Shown in pieces: positions 34,577 to 43,807 of a DNA stretch of 64,000 nt. Made by a program: the position numbers and the translations under genes. This DNA is from Thiomicrospira aerophila AL3 (GTDB lineage Bacteria; Pseudomonadota; Gammaproteobacteria; Thiomicrospirales; Thiomicrospiraceae): NCBI RefSeq assembly GCF_000227665.2, contig NZ_CP007030.1, positions 1,860,001-1,924,000 on the forward strand, in the 5' to 3' direction. The notes below the pieces were generated by a model. That model saw nothing but the letters and a program-made list of their open reading frames with translations, did not search any database and was not told where the DNA came from. Numbering within the stretch: position 1 is the stretch's first letter; each line of letters begins with the position of its first letter.

Positions 34577-35673
34577 TGACCCTTCCTATTGCTATTAAAC
34601 GCCGTATCGCGTTGGTCACCGACGCTTGGCAACCCCAAGTCAACGGTGTTGTGACGACACTAACGCAACTGGTCAATGAACTTCGCCAGCAAGGACATGA
34701 GGTGCGCGTTTTTCATCCTTACGACTACCAAACCCTGCCTATGCCCAGCTACCCATCAATTCCATTAGTGTGGTGGGCTAAAGACTTCCGCAGACAGCTT
34801 ATTGAATGGCAACCCGATCACTTGCATATTGCCACCGAAGGCCCATTGGGATGGCGAGCGCGTTCGCTAGCACGCAAGCAGGCCTGGCCCTTTACCACCG
34901 CCTATCACACCAAATACCCTGAATACGTCTATGCCCGTACCAGGCTGCCACTAAAATTGATGTATAGCTTGTTAAGACAATTTCATGCCCCGGCACAAAC
35001 TACCTTTGCGCCGTCAGATCATCTGATCACTGAGCTAGAACAGCGCGGCTTTAAACACTTAAAACGCTTAAGTCGTGGCGTCGATCAAACGCACTTTCAC
35101 CCCAAAAAGCGCCAAGAGCTTCCCTATCTAAGACCGATTTATCTGTACGTAGGGCGCATTGCGACTGAAAAAAATCTCGCCTCTTTTTTACGCCTAACCC
35201 TCCCAGGCACACAAATCGTGGTCGGTGATGGCCCTGACCGTGAGTATTTAAGCAACCGCTATCCCAAAGCCATATTTGTGGGTGAAAAATTTGGTGAAGA
35301 ACTCGCCCAATACTACGCCAGCGCTGATGTATTCGTCTTTCCTTCTAAAACAGATACCTTTGGACTCGTCAATATCGAGGCGATGGCTTCTGGGACACCC
35401 GTAGCCGCCTATCCGGTCACCGGCCCAATTGATATTGTGCAAAATGGGGTAAATGGTTATCTCGATGACAATCTGTTTGAAGCAATTACCGAAGCCTTAT
35501 CGGTTAAACGCCAGAAAGTGCGCGCTAGCGTGGAATCCTTTCAATGGAATAGTGTGACCCAAGATTTTTTAGCTAACTTGGCACTGATTAAACATCACCC
35601 AAGCCCATTGAATCAAGCTACAGCCCAAGCAACTAACCAAGCCAGCCCAGTTGCGTTATCAAAAGAAAACTGA
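34576..35673 (+). CDS. agt: GT4 glycosyltransferase, probable diacylglycerol glycosyltransferase (Agt type)
   Basis: 365 residues with two Rossmann-like halves of GT-B fold. N-terminal ALVTDAWQPQVNGVVTTL, mid TAYHTKYPEYV, LSRGVDQTHFHP, YVGRIATEKNL and the nucleotide-sugar site FVFPSKTDTFGLVNIEAMASGTPVAA (donor-binding Glu pair E-x7-E region) are typical of GT4. It follows plcP with a one-base overlap. In plcP-agt pairs the product glycosylates diacylglycerol released by PlcP, giving glycolipids that replace phospholipids. Sugar specificity cannot be told. The last 20 residues are low complexity. A CAGGCCTG lies 2 bp after the stop codon. Confidence 0.82.
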   Translation: MTLPIAIKRRIALVTDAWQPQVNGVVTTLTQLVNELRQQGHEVRVFHPYDYQTLPMPSYPSIPLVWWAKDFRRQLIEWQPDHLHIATEGPLGWRARSLARKQAWPFTTAYHTKYPEYVYARTRLPLKLMYSLLRQFHAPAQTTFAPSDHLITELEQRGFKHLKRLSRGVDQTHFHPKKRQELPYLRPIYLYVGRIATEKNLASFLRLTLPGTQIVVGDGPDREYLSNRYPKAIFVGEKFGEELAQYYASADVFVFPSKTDTFGLVNIEAMASGTPVAAYPVTGPIDIVQNGVNGYLDDNLFEAITEALSVKRQKVRASVESFQWNSVTQDFLANLALIKHHPSPLNQATAQATNQASPVALSKEN

Positions 35674-35731
35674 GCAGGCCTGGGGATAACTGCTAAAATA
35701 AACTTTTTTCAATTTAGCCTGCCCTATTTTC

Positions 35732-36808
35732 ATGAACTCAGCTCAACTTATTCTTATTGATAAACGCAACCAACCGCTTAAAGACTATATCGTAGCGGTT
35801 GCTGCCTCGGATGGTTTAGACATTAAAGGCGTCCAAGTTATTGCCTCACCTGCCAAAGGTGAAAAAGCCTTACTAACGGCTGGTTTGCGCATCCCCCCTC
35901 TCGAAGACTTTGATTTTGATACGCAGAAAATAGCGCAACACACTCTTGATCAACTATTAATCAACGAAGAAGTGTTAAGTTGTGACAGCTTTATTGCGCA
36001 GGCAAGTCAAGACGAAAGTATCTGTGACAATCTGCGTAAATCCAAACACAAACTGGCCTTGGCCATTGAAGCCTTAATCAGTGAGTTTACGCAATCCAGT
36101 GTCACTGATTTGATTCGTGATAACCGTAATGATGCGCTGTACAAACTCAAACAGCAGGCCAAAGAACTGAAGAACAAAACCATTCTGTGCCTTGATATTG
36201 AAGCAACGGATATTTCAACCAATCCTGAAGCCGACATTATTCAGCTGTCAGTTTGTGACCTTGAGGGTCATGAAAAGCTCAATCAGCTCTACAACCCTGG
36301 CTACCCTATTCCACCCAATGAAAAACATACTATCACCACCGAGATGGTAGCCGATGCACCCAAAATTGAAGATTGCTGGCCCGACATTCATGCACTATTA
36401 CAACAAGCTGACATTATTCTGGCTTACAGCACTGAAAGCGATTTTAGCTACCTCAAAAACACTGCTGAGAAAAAACAACTTCCGTTTGAATTAGACTATG
36501 GCAAATGGTTAGATGTCGCTGAATTTAGTAAAGAACTGGTCGGCGCCATGCGCTGGCATTCGGAGCGGATGCACTGGTTTTGGAAAACACCGAAGCTGAC
36601 CATTGCGTATGAGCGCATTCTTAACAAACCTTTTCCGGGTGATGCGCATGATGCCCTAGCAGATGCGCGCGCCACCGCAGAGCTGATGCAGGGTATGCTA
36701 AAATTAGGTGCGAACTCAGATATTAAAGCCAAAGAAACGCCCAAAGCTGATGCCAAGGTATCCAATAACTTGTTTGCGATGGCATTTGCTAAAGCGAAGA
36801 AAAAGTAG
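35732..36808 (+). CDS. DEDDh 3'-5' exonuclease with an unrecognised N-terminal domain
   Basis: 358 residues. The C-terminal half (about 148-328) is a DnaQ-like exonuclease: ExoI motif CLDIEATD with the Asp-Glu pair, ExoII in ILAYSTESDF, ExoIII AHDALADARAT with the His of the DEDDh type. Residues 1-145 contain no recognised domain; they start MNSAQLILIDKRNQPL and include a helical part. A Lys-rich tail ends the protein. The role could be DNA or RNA trimming. It is 8 bp upstream of hisI, so the two may be cotranscribed. Confidence 0.8.
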   Translation: MNSAQLILIDKRNQPLKDYIVAVAASDGLDIKGVQVIASPAKGEKALLTAGLRIPPLEDFDFDTQKIAQHTLDQLLINEEVLSCDSFIAQASQDESICDNLRKSKHKLALAIEALISEFTQSSVTDLIRDNRNDALYKLKQQAKELKNKTILCLDIEATDISTNPEADIIQLSVCDLEGHEKLNQLYNPGYPIPPNEKHTITTEMVADAPKIEDCWPDIHALLQQADIILAYSTESDFSYLKNTAEKKQLPFELDYGKWLDVAEFSKELVGAMRWHSERMHWFWKTPKLTIAYERILNKPFPGDAHDALADARATAELMQGMLKLGANSDIKAKETPKADAKVSNNLFAMAFAKAKKK

Positions 36809-36816
36809 GCCAGACT

Positions 36817-37275
36817 ATGCAACAACCCAAGACATTTTTAGACCTAGAAGCCGCCAAAAAAGGTGATCAATTTGATTGGTCATTCTTTAAAGAACAGCTT
36901 AAATTTGATCAAGACGGCTTAATGCCGGCTATTGCCCAACAACACGATACCGGCGAAGTCCTGATGCTTGCCTATATGAATCTTACTGCGTTAGAAGAAA
37001 CACTGGCTACCGGTCGGGTGTGCTATTGGTCACGCTCGCGCCAAGCCTTCTGGCGCAAAGGCGAAGCCTCTGGTCAAATTCAACGCCTGGTCGCTGCACG
37101 TCTTGACTGTGATGGCGACACGCTGCTGCTGCAAGTCGATCAAACCGGTCCAGCCTGTCATACAGGCCGCTCAAATTGTTTTTATAATGGTATTGATGGG
37201 CAACACCTCACCATCTTATCCGATCCGCTAATTGACCCAAGCCAACTTTACGGCCACAGTCATACCCCTAAATAG
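36817..37275 (+). CDS. hisI: Phosphoribosyl-AMP cyclohydrolase
   Basis: Third step of histidine biosynthesis, opening the purine ring of phosphoribosyl-AMP. 152 residues: FDQDGLMPAIAQQHDTGEVLMLAYMN, GRVCYWSRSRQAFWRKGEASG, the Mg-binding Asp cluster in DCDGDTLLLQV and zinc ligands in GPACHTGRSNCF. No HisE domain is fused. It stands apart from other his genes, next to an exonuclease gene. Confidence 0.95.
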   Translation: MQQPKTFLDLEAAKKGDQFDWSFFKEQLKFDQDGLMPAIAQQHDTGEVLMLAYMNLTALEETLATGRVCYWSRSRQAFWRKGEASGQIQRLVAARLDCDGDTLLLQVDQTGPACHTGRSNCFYNGIDGQHLTILSDPLIDPSQLYGHSHTPK

Positions 37276-37283
37276 CAGCCAAT

Positions 37284-37317
37284 AAAAAGCCCGAGTAAAC
37301 ACTAGGCTTACTCGGGC
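37284..37317 (-). terminator. Terminator of the small secreted-protein gene
   Basis: GCCCGAGTAA and TTACTCGGGC arms; on the minus strand a T-run follows (CTTTTTATT), on the plus strand none does. It therefore serves the minus-strand gene, and may also stop hisI transcripts less efficiently. Confidence 0.75.
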
Positions 37318-37344
37318 GGCTTAGGAGAGCGTTAAAGCTTGCGC

Positions 37345-37566
37345 TTATTCAGCTGAGGCCACTGACTCGCGTGCATCAAAATTCCAGCTTAAAAAACCAC
37401 CTGGCTGTTCTTCTAAACTTGCGACCGCTTCTTCAGTCACCGCTACAGCCGGGACATCCAACTTACAGCCAAATGCCCAACTAATCGTTTCCTCTGACTG
37501 AGCCATAACGCCCGTCGAACCCAAAACTAAACTACCAGCTAATGCCATAGATGCAAATAATTTCAT
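37345..37566 (-). CDS. Small secreted protein of unknown function
   Basis: 73 residues, not recognised. Residues 1-22 are a clear signal peptide ending VMAQS; the mature 50 residues are acidic, hold a single Cys (WAFGCKLDVPAVAV) and the aromatic stretch GGFLSWNFDARES. AAAGGAG lies 6 nt before the ATG and a strong terminator follows, so it is a real single-gene unit. The 130-bp upstream region is AT-rich. A free Cys in a periplasmic peptide suggests dimer or cofactor attachment, without proof. Confidence 0.7.
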   Translation of the reverse strand: MKLFASMALAGSLVLGSTGVMAQSEETISWAFGCKLDVPAVAVTEEAVASLEEQPGGFLSWNFDARESVASAE

Positions 37567-37697
37567 GTAAAACTCCTTTTGATGAATTACTCAATGTCAA
37601 AAACAGTTTACAACCATACAAAAAACTTATCAACCCATAGAATAAAAATATATTATAAAAATCTAATATTAATAAACCCTAATTGGTTTTAATGCCA

Positions 37698-38615
37698 TTA
37701 CGGCCATTGTTCGCGCGGATTAAACCCGCGCTGTTCAGCCATTTGCTGATACCAGGCCTGGTCTTCCTCGCTCACTGCAGGCGGAATTTGAATCAATACC
37801 TGGACCACTAAATCTCCGGCTGGCTTACCATAACCACGCCCTTTTAAACGCAACCGCTTGCCTGAGGGGGTATTAGGCGGCAAGGTTAATTGAATTTTGC
37901 CTTGCAAGGTCGGCAAGGTCACTTTGCCGCCCAAGGCGGCTTCCCAAGGGGTAACCGGCAAATCGAGCACCAACTGCTCATCTTCAAAACGATAATAGGC
38001 ATGGGGCAATAAACTAATCGCTAAATACAAATCACCATTGGGGCCACCATGTCGGCCTGGCTGCCCTTGACCACTTAAGCGGATTTTTTGGCCGTCTTTC
38101 ACACCAGCAGGAATCTTGACTTCCAGCGAGCGCGATTCATAACCCTTTGAAACCTTAATACGTCGTTGCTGACCCGACATGGCCACCTCTAGCGTAAGGC
38201 TAATGGCGACCTGCTGATCTTGTCCTTTAGCAGGCCTGGCACCGCCAAAGCCGCTGCCAAACGGATTTCCACCCGCACCGCCAAAACCACCCTGCCCCCG
38301 AAATAGCGACTCAAACAAATCACTAAAGCCACCGGCACCGCCGCCCATGCCACCGCCAAACATCTGCTCAAAACCCGGCGGTGGCTCAAACTGCTGACCT
38401 TGACGATAATTGCTGCCGAGCTGATCATACATGGCGCGTTTTTTATCATCACTTAAGACTTCATAAGCCTCACTAATGGCTTTAAATTTCGTTTCATCTC
38501 CGTCGGGCTTATCAGGGTGATAACGCCCAGCCAATTTTCGATAGGCCTTTTTAATGGTGGCTGCATCGGCATTGCGCTCCACACCCAGCGTTTGGTAGTA
38601 ATCCTGAAATTCCAT
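37698..38615 (-). CDS. cbpA: CbpA-type DnaJ co-chaperone
   Basis: About 305 residues. J-domain (about 1-65) with the HPD tripeptide in [11 protein letters not shown], a long Gly/Phe-rich linker (about 80-130), and two C-terminal substrate-binding beta domains. The zinc finger of DnaJ is absent, which defines the CbpA/DjlA-like class. Start placed at 38615 because AAAAAGGA lies 6 nt upstream and J-domains start at this point; the frame is open to 38636. No cbpM gene adjoins it. Two CAGGCCTG palindromes lie inside. Confidence 0.9.
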   Translation of the reverse strand: MEFQDYYQTLGVERNADAATIKKAYRKLAGRYHPDKPDGDETKFKAISEAYEVLSDDKKRAMYDQLGSNYRQGQQFEPPPGFEQMFGGGMGGGAGGFSDLFESLFRGQGGFGGAGGNPFGSGFGGARPAKGQDQQVAISLTLEVAMSGQQRRIKVSKGYESRSLEVKIPAGVKDGQKIRLSGQGQPGRHGGPNGDLYLAISLLPHAYYRFEDEQLVLDLPVTPWEAALGGKVTLPTLQGKIQLTLPPNTPSGKRLRLKGRGYGKPAGDLVVQVLIQIPPAVSEEDQAWYQQMAEQRGFNPREQWP

Positions 38616-38764
38616 GGCATTCCTTTTTAAGCTCAATTTATGCTATCCATTATGGGGGCGATTGAGCGGTTTTCAAGCAAACCCTTACACGATAGACCGC
38701 TATTAGCAGTTGCTCAATCCAACCAATCCCTTGATAATAGCTAGGCTGACATTTTGAGGTTTTT

Positions 38765-40144
38765 ATGAGCGAACATCCTAACGCGTTATACATTCGGCCA
38801 CAGGGCACGTTGCAAGTTTTATCCCAACACGAAGCGGAACAGCTTTGCGATACGAGTGAGCGAGGACTCAATGAATTATTTCGCCAGTGTTGCTTAGCTG
38901 TGCTTAATACCGGAAGCGACCTAGACAGCGGCTTAAAACTACTCGAAGAATATAAAAATTTCGACATAAAAGTTACCACACGCGGTCGCGGTATCGAACT
39001 GATTATTTGCAATCCACCCGCTAAGGCGTTTATTGATGGCGAACTGATAGCCGGCTTAAAAGAACATCTTTTTGCCGTGGTGCGCGACCTGCTTTATACC
39101 CAAAACAGTATTTTAGATTCTGGCAATTTTGACTTAAATGACTCCGCAGGTATTACCAATGCCGTATTCCATATGCTGCGCAATGCCGAAGTGATGCACA
39201 CAGATGAATCGCCCAATCTTGTGGTCTGTTGGGGCGGTCACGCAGTGCCACGTCATGAATATGAATATGCCAAACATGTCGGTTATTCACTCGGCTTACG
39301 CAAGATGAATGTTTGTACCGGCTGCGGACCCGGTGTGATGAAAGCACCGATGAAAGGGGCCGCCGTTGGCCATCACAATCAACGCTTTTTTAACCGCCGT
39401 TATATTGGCCTTACCGAGCCAGGCATTATTGCGGCAGAAGCGCCCAATGCGGTAGTAAATGAACTGGTGATTCTGCCCGACATTGAAAAGCGCTTAGAGG
39501 CCTTTGTGAGATTAGGCCATGGCATTATCATCTTCCCGGGCGGACCAGGGACGCTTGAAGAACTGCTCTATATTCTGAGTATTCAGCTGCACCCCAACAA
39601 TCAGCAGCAAGTGTTGCCATTAGTTCTGACAGGCAATCGTCATAGTGATGTGTATTTTGAAAAAATTGAACAATTTATTGAGCTGGCTTTGGGTATGGAA
39701 GCCCTTTCGAAGCTCAATATCATAATTAATGACCCTGAAGCCGTAGCACTCTATATGAAAGAGCAAATGAATTTAGTGCGTCAAGACCGCAAGGACACCA
39801 GTGATGCCTATTATTTTAACTGGCAACTCTATATCGACCCACCCTTACAGCAGCCTTTTCACCCAACCCATGAAGCGATGGCTGGCTTAAATTTAACCCG
39901 CAATCAACCGCTGCATTTACTTGCCTCACAACTGCGCTGTGCCTTTTCTGGCATCGTAGCGGGTAATGTGAAGGCCGAAGGCATTCGAGCTATTGCCGAA
40001 AAAGGGCCTTATCAACTGCAAGGCGACCCGGATATTATGGCTGCTCTAGATGACCTACTGGCCTTTTTAGTGGCTCAAAAACGCATGAAACTCGATGCAG
40101 AGGACTACCAGCCCTGCTATGACATTTTACGTGCTACTTTATAA
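38765..40144 (+). CDS. ppnN: Pyrimidine/purine nucleotide 5'-monophosphate nucleosidase
   Basis: Cleaves nucleoside monophosphates to base and ribose 5-phosphate; in E. coli PpnN (YgdH) is stimulated by (p)ppGpp. 459 residues with the N-terminal PpnN domain (about 1-150), then a LOG-like catalytic core: VVCWGGHAVPRHEYEYA, CTGCGPGVMKAPMKGA and the signature PGGPGTLEELLYIL. The C-terminal DUF3412 region follows. It lies 14 bp or so before a DEAD helicase gene in the same orientation. Confidence 0.92.
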   Translation: MSEHPNALYIRPQGTLQVLSQHEAEQLCDTSERGLNELFRQCCLAVLNTGSDLDSGLKLLEEYKNFDIKVTTRGRGIELIICNPPAKAFIDGELIAGLKEHLFAVVRDLLYTQNSILDSGNFDLNDSAGITNAVFHMLRNAEVMHTDESPNLVVCWGGHAVPRHEYEYAKHVGYSLGLRKMNVCTGCGPGVMKAPMKGAAVGHHNQRFFNRRYIGLTEPGIIAAEAPNAVVNELVILPDIEKRLEAFVRLGHGIIIFPGGPGTLEELLYILSIQLHPNNQQQVLPLVLTGNRHSDVYFEKIEQFIELALGMEALSKLNIIINDPEAVALYMKEQMNLVRQDRKDTSDAYYFNWQLYIDPPLQQPFHPTHEAMAGLNLTRNQPLHLLASQLRCAFSGIVAGNVKAEGIRAIAEKGPYQLQGDPDIMAALDDLLAFLVAQKRMKLDAEDYQPCYDILRATL

Positions 40145-40164
40145 AACCAAACAAGGCGTTGACT

Positions 40165-41406
40165 ATGAATTTTGCCGATTTTGATCTTGATGACCGCCTA
40201 CTTGAGGCGTTACGCGAGGTGCACTTTAACCGCCCCACACCCATTCAACAGCAGGCCATTCCTGCGTTGATGGCCGGCGAAGATGTCCTGGCCGGCGCTG
40301 CAACCGGTACCGGCAAAACTGCCGCATTTGTGCTACCGGTACTGCAACATATTATTGATAATCCACAGGGTTATTCACCCAACCCGCGCGCGCTATTATT
40401 AGCCCCCACTCGCGAACTCGCTCTGCAAATTCGACAGGTGGTGAAATCACTCAGCCGTCACCTAGATCTGCGCTCGGTTGCGATTACCGGAGGGTTAGCC
40501 CAGGATAAACAGCGTGCTTTATTAACCCAGCCTTATCAAATTTTGATTGCCACGCCCGGTCGCTTACTTAATCTCGTTGAACAAGATGAAATTGATCTAT
40601 CTGAACTCGAACTGGTGATGATTGATGAAGCCGACCGGATGCTCGATATGGGCCAAGGTCCAGATGTTTATGCGCTACTCGATGCGATTCCCGATAGTTT
40701 TCAAGCAGGCCTGTTTTCGGCGACACTATCGGGCAGTGGCATTGAACGCTTTGCACAGCGTATGCTAGATGACCCAACTATTATTCAAGTCGATGCCGCC
40801 AACCACGACTCAGATCAAGTACAGCAGCTCCTCTACTTTGCTGACGATCGCGAGCATAAACAAACGCTATTGCGCACCTTGCTACAAGATGCCAGTTGCG
40901 AAAAAGCGCTGGTTTTTTGTAACAAAAAATCCCGCGCAATTGAACTTAATGACTGTTTAAATGCAGAAGGCCTGGCTTCACAGGTATTACATGGTGATTT
41001 CATTCAAGCGGCTCGCTTAGAACGGGTTAAACGCTTTAGCGAACATCCCAAACAAGTGTTAGTGGCGACGGATGTGGCCGCGCGCGGACTCGATATTGCC
41101 AATATCACCCATGTGATTAACTTTGATGTACCCCTGCGGGGCGACATCTACATTCACCGTATCGGACGCACCGGACGTGCGCAACAGATGGGCATTGCGA
41201 TTACGCTTGCTGAAGGCCATGAGTTCAAGGATATCGCGCGGATAGAGTATCACCTCAATAAGCGTTTAAATATCACCACCATGCCTGGTTTAGAGGCGCG
41301 CCTCAGTTTAAACAAACCGACGCGCGCCAAGAAAAAGCCGCATAAAAAGAAGTTAGCTAAAAAGCTTGCCAAACAACCGGCTAAAAAGAGTTCCAAGCGG
41401 CGTTAA
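40165..41406 (+). CDS. DEAD-box RNA helicase (SrmB/RhlE-like)
   Basis: About 413 residues: PTPIQQQAIP, Walker A GAATGTGKTAAF, PTREL, DEAD box MIDEADRMLDMG, SATLS, ATDVAARGLDI and HRIGRTGRA. A basic Lys-rich tail (about 380-413) probably binds RNA. The N-terminus and the SATL-GSGIERFAQRML region resemble SrmB, a ribosome-assembly helicase, but RhlE cannot be excluded. Start taken at ATG 40165, with AAGG 8 nt upstream; the frame opens with a TTG 6 bases earlier. Ends at a bidirectional terminator. Confidence 0.9.
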   Translation: MNFADFDLDDRLLEALREVHFNRPTPIQQQAIPALMAGEDVLAGAATGTGKTAAFVLPVLQHIIDNPQGYSPNPRALLLAPTRELALQIRQVVKSLSRHLDLRSVAITGGLAQDKQRALLTQPYQILIATPGRLLNLVEQDEIDLSELELVMIDEADRMLDMGQGPDVYALLDAIPDSFQAGLFSATLSGSGIERFAQRMLDDPTIIQVDAANHDSDQVQQLLYFADDREHKQTLLRTLLQDASCEKALVFCNKKSRAIELNDCLNAEGLASQVLHGDFIQAARLERVKRFSEHPKQVLVATDVAARGLDIANITHVINFDVPLRGDIYIHRIGRTGRAQQMGIAITLAEGHEFKDIARIEYHLNKRLNITTMPGLEARLSLNKPTRAKKKPHKKKLAKKLAKQPAKKSSKRR

Positions 41407-41421
41407 GACGCATGGCAAAAT

Positions 41422-41451
41422 AAAAAAACCTGCGAAGTAGCAGGTTTTTTT
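41422..41451. terminator. Bidirectional terminator between the helicase and chemoreceptor genes
   Basis: AAAAAACCTGC-GAAGTA-GCAGGTTTTTT lies between convergent genes, with A- and T-runs on both sides. Confidence 0.9.
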
Positions 41452-41476
41452 ATGCACGAACATATCAATAATGAGG

Positions 41477-43756
41477 CTAAAACTCGGCCCACTCATCCTG
41501 ACTTGCCGGTGCTTTTGCTTGCGCTGTTGCAGGCTTTGGCTTAACAGGTAAAGCATTCATGCTTGAGTTCGCACTTAAAGCTAAGGGCGAGTTTAAGCGG
41601 GCATCTAACTTGCGTGACTGTTGGTTAATCTTAAAGAAGCGCATTTGCTCACTGAGCAAATCCGCTTGCTCGCGCATACTTTCAGCCGCTGCTGATGTCT
41701 CTTCAACCAAGGCGGCATTCTGTTGGATACCCTGATCAATAGAGTTAAGTGCCGCTTGCAGTTGCTTAACGCCTTCTGCCTGCTCTTGAGAAGCGTGAGA
41801 TATTTCTTCAGACATCTGGGTGGCGCGTTCAATTGCATGAGTAATTTCGTCAATAACATGCCCGGACTCACCTGCCAGTTTAGTGCCTTGACTAATGCGC
41901 GTCACACTCTCATTGATTAATGCGGTGATATCTTTAGCCGCTTCGGCCGATTTTTGTGCAAGCGCGCGCACCTCACCGGCTACCACGGCAAAGCCACGAC
42001 CATGCTCGCCAGCACGCGCAGCTTCAACCGCTGCGTTTAAGGCTAAGAGATTAGTTTGGAAGGCAATACCATCAATCAGCGTGACAATATCAGCGATTTT
42101 ATGGCTGGATTGCTCAATCGCGGTCATCGCTTCAATAGTTTGCTTCATTACAGCAGACGCTTGGCTCGCTTTAGCTTCCACTTGTTTTTCAACATGAGTT
42201 GCCTCAGTGGCGTTCTGAGCATTATTTTGTACCGCCGCGCTAAACTCCTCCATCGTGGCAGAGCTTTGCTGAATGGCTGCCGCCTGCTTTTGCACTCGGT
42301 CACTTAAATCAAGCGACCCTTGTGCCACCTCAACGGCGGCATGATTCACTGAATCGGCTGCACTTACTGCAAAGGACACAATTTCACTTAGCTTAACAAC
42401 TGATTCATTCACCGCATCACTCAGCACCCCCAACTGACCTGGATAGGTGTCCTGAATAGTTTTAGTTAGGTCACCTTTGGACTGTGCCACGGCCAATTGC
42501 GTAATCGAAGTAATCGCATTAGCTAGGGCATCAAGCGACTCATTAATCATATCTTTCAAGGTCAATAATTCGCCCTGTGCATCAGACTTAACGCGAACAT
42601 CAAAATCCCCTTCACGCATTTTAGTCATAACGCTGACGATATCATCAATAGAAGTATTTAAGGCTGTCGTAGCATTAGCAACACTTGTCATCAACAAACC
42701 ATAGTCGCCGGGCAAGTCGGTGTTGACACTTACTTTAAACTGACCTGAGGACAGTGCGTTCATAACCGTTGAGAGAGCTTTAATGGTTGCAGAAATAGAG
42801 TCTGCGCTGTCATTAACACCCGTTTGCAATACAGCTAGATCACCTCGATAATTTCCAGATATACGCTCAGAGAAATCACCATTCGAAAGGGCTTTTACTA
42901 CATGGTTGGTGTTAGTAATCGACTCTTGAAGATTCGAGAGCAAATTATTCAGCGCATTAGCCGCTTGACCCACTTCATCTTGGGCATCATGGTTCAATCT
43001 GGCTGAAAAATCACCGGTTTCATCTACCTTACGTAGCGTGCGCACCATATTAGACAAGGGCATAGTGATCACACGAATAAGCACCGTACCAATCAAAATG
43101 GCCAAGATAATCGCAATCACTAACGTGACGGTCATGGTAACCTTTTTCTCATTAGCAACCGCAAGGGCTTCTGCAGCCTGCGCCAAACCAGTCTGCTCAC
43201 TCTGTTTGGAAATCGCCTCAAAGCTACTGCCCATTGCATTAGACAGCGGCACCATTCTTAGCACCGTCGCCTCATAGTCGGCCATTAAGCGGTTCAATTC
43301 AAATTGCGAACGCGCCTTAATCATCTTATCGATCTGATCATCTAGCTCAACATAAATAGCCCGCCAGGCCTGGTACTCTTGTTGTAACCTTTCAAACATT
43401 TGCGCACCCTGCGCTGACTGCTTTGGAATTGCGGCAAAGCGCTCCCAATATTCATCAATGACCTGCCACGATTGGACACGTTGCTGCTGAATATTTTTGA
43501 GTGTTTCTGGGGCATCGGCATAGTTTGTATGACGAAATACATCCAAGGTTTGTGCTCGGATATTCATTCTTTCAGTATTTAAAACACCAAGCGATACAAC
43601 ACTTGGTAAACGAACCTCTGAAAAATTTTGCATACCATCAGACCAGAGCACAAAACCGCGCACCGCATTAATCCCACTGAATAACAAAGCTAGCACCATC
43701 AACAAAACAAACACTATTAATTTTGATTTAATTGTTAAGCGATTAAGCATTTGCAT
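41477..43756 (-). CDS. Methyl-accepting chemotaxis protein, poly-HAMP, EWAEF tail
   Basis: Transmembrane chemoreceptor of 759 residues. TM1 (about 12-32), a helical periplasmic domain (about 33-205, four-helix-bundle type with conserved [17 protein letters not shown]), TM2 (about 208-232), then a row of HAMP-like repeats (about 232-480, repeats of the form GDFS-R---D--GEL--L---N) and the signalling hairpin with [45 protein letters not shown]. The last five residues, EWAEF, keep the Trp and Phe of the NWETF tether for CheR/CheB. Third gene of the cheW-MCP-MCP operon. Ligand unknown. Confidence 0.92.
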   Translation of the reverse strand: MQMLNRLTIKSKLIVFVLLMVLALLFSGINAVRGFVLWSDGMQNFSEVRLPSVVSLGVLNTERMNIRAQTLDVFRHTNYADAPETLKNIQQQRVQSWQVIDEYWERFAAIPKQSAQGAQMFERLQQEYQAWRAIYVELDDQIDKMIKARSQFELNRLMADYEATVLRMVPLSNAMGSSFEAISKQSEQTGLAQAAEALAVANEKKVTMTVTLVIAIILAILIGTVLIRVITMPLSNMVRTLRKVDETGDFSARLNHDAQDEVGQAANALNNLLSNLQESITNTNHVVKALSNGDFSERISGNYRGDLAVLQTGVNDSADSISATIKALSTVMNALSSGQFKVSVNTDLPGDYGLLMTSVANATTALNTSIDDIVSVMTKMREGDFDVRVKSDAQGELLTLKDMINESLDALANAITSITQLAVAQSKGDLTKTIQDTYPGQLGVLSDAVNESVVKLSEIVSFAVSAADSVNHAAVEVAQGSLDLSDRVQKQAAAIQQSSATMEEFSAAVQNNAQNATEATHVEKQVEAKASQASAVMKQTIEAMTAIEQSSHKIADIVTLIDGIAFQTNLLALNAAVEAARAGEHGRGFAVVAGEVRALAQKSAEAAKDITALINESVTRISQGTKLAGESGHVIDEITHAIERATQMSEEISHASQEQAEGVKQLQAALNSIDQGIQQNAALVEETSAAAESMREQADLLSEQMRFFKINQQSRKLDARLNSPLALSANSSMNALPVKPKPATAQAKAPASQDEWAEF

Positions 43757-43807
43757 TTTTCACCCACCTTATATATGTAATTTAGAGTGTTTTACCAAAT
43801 ACAGCAT

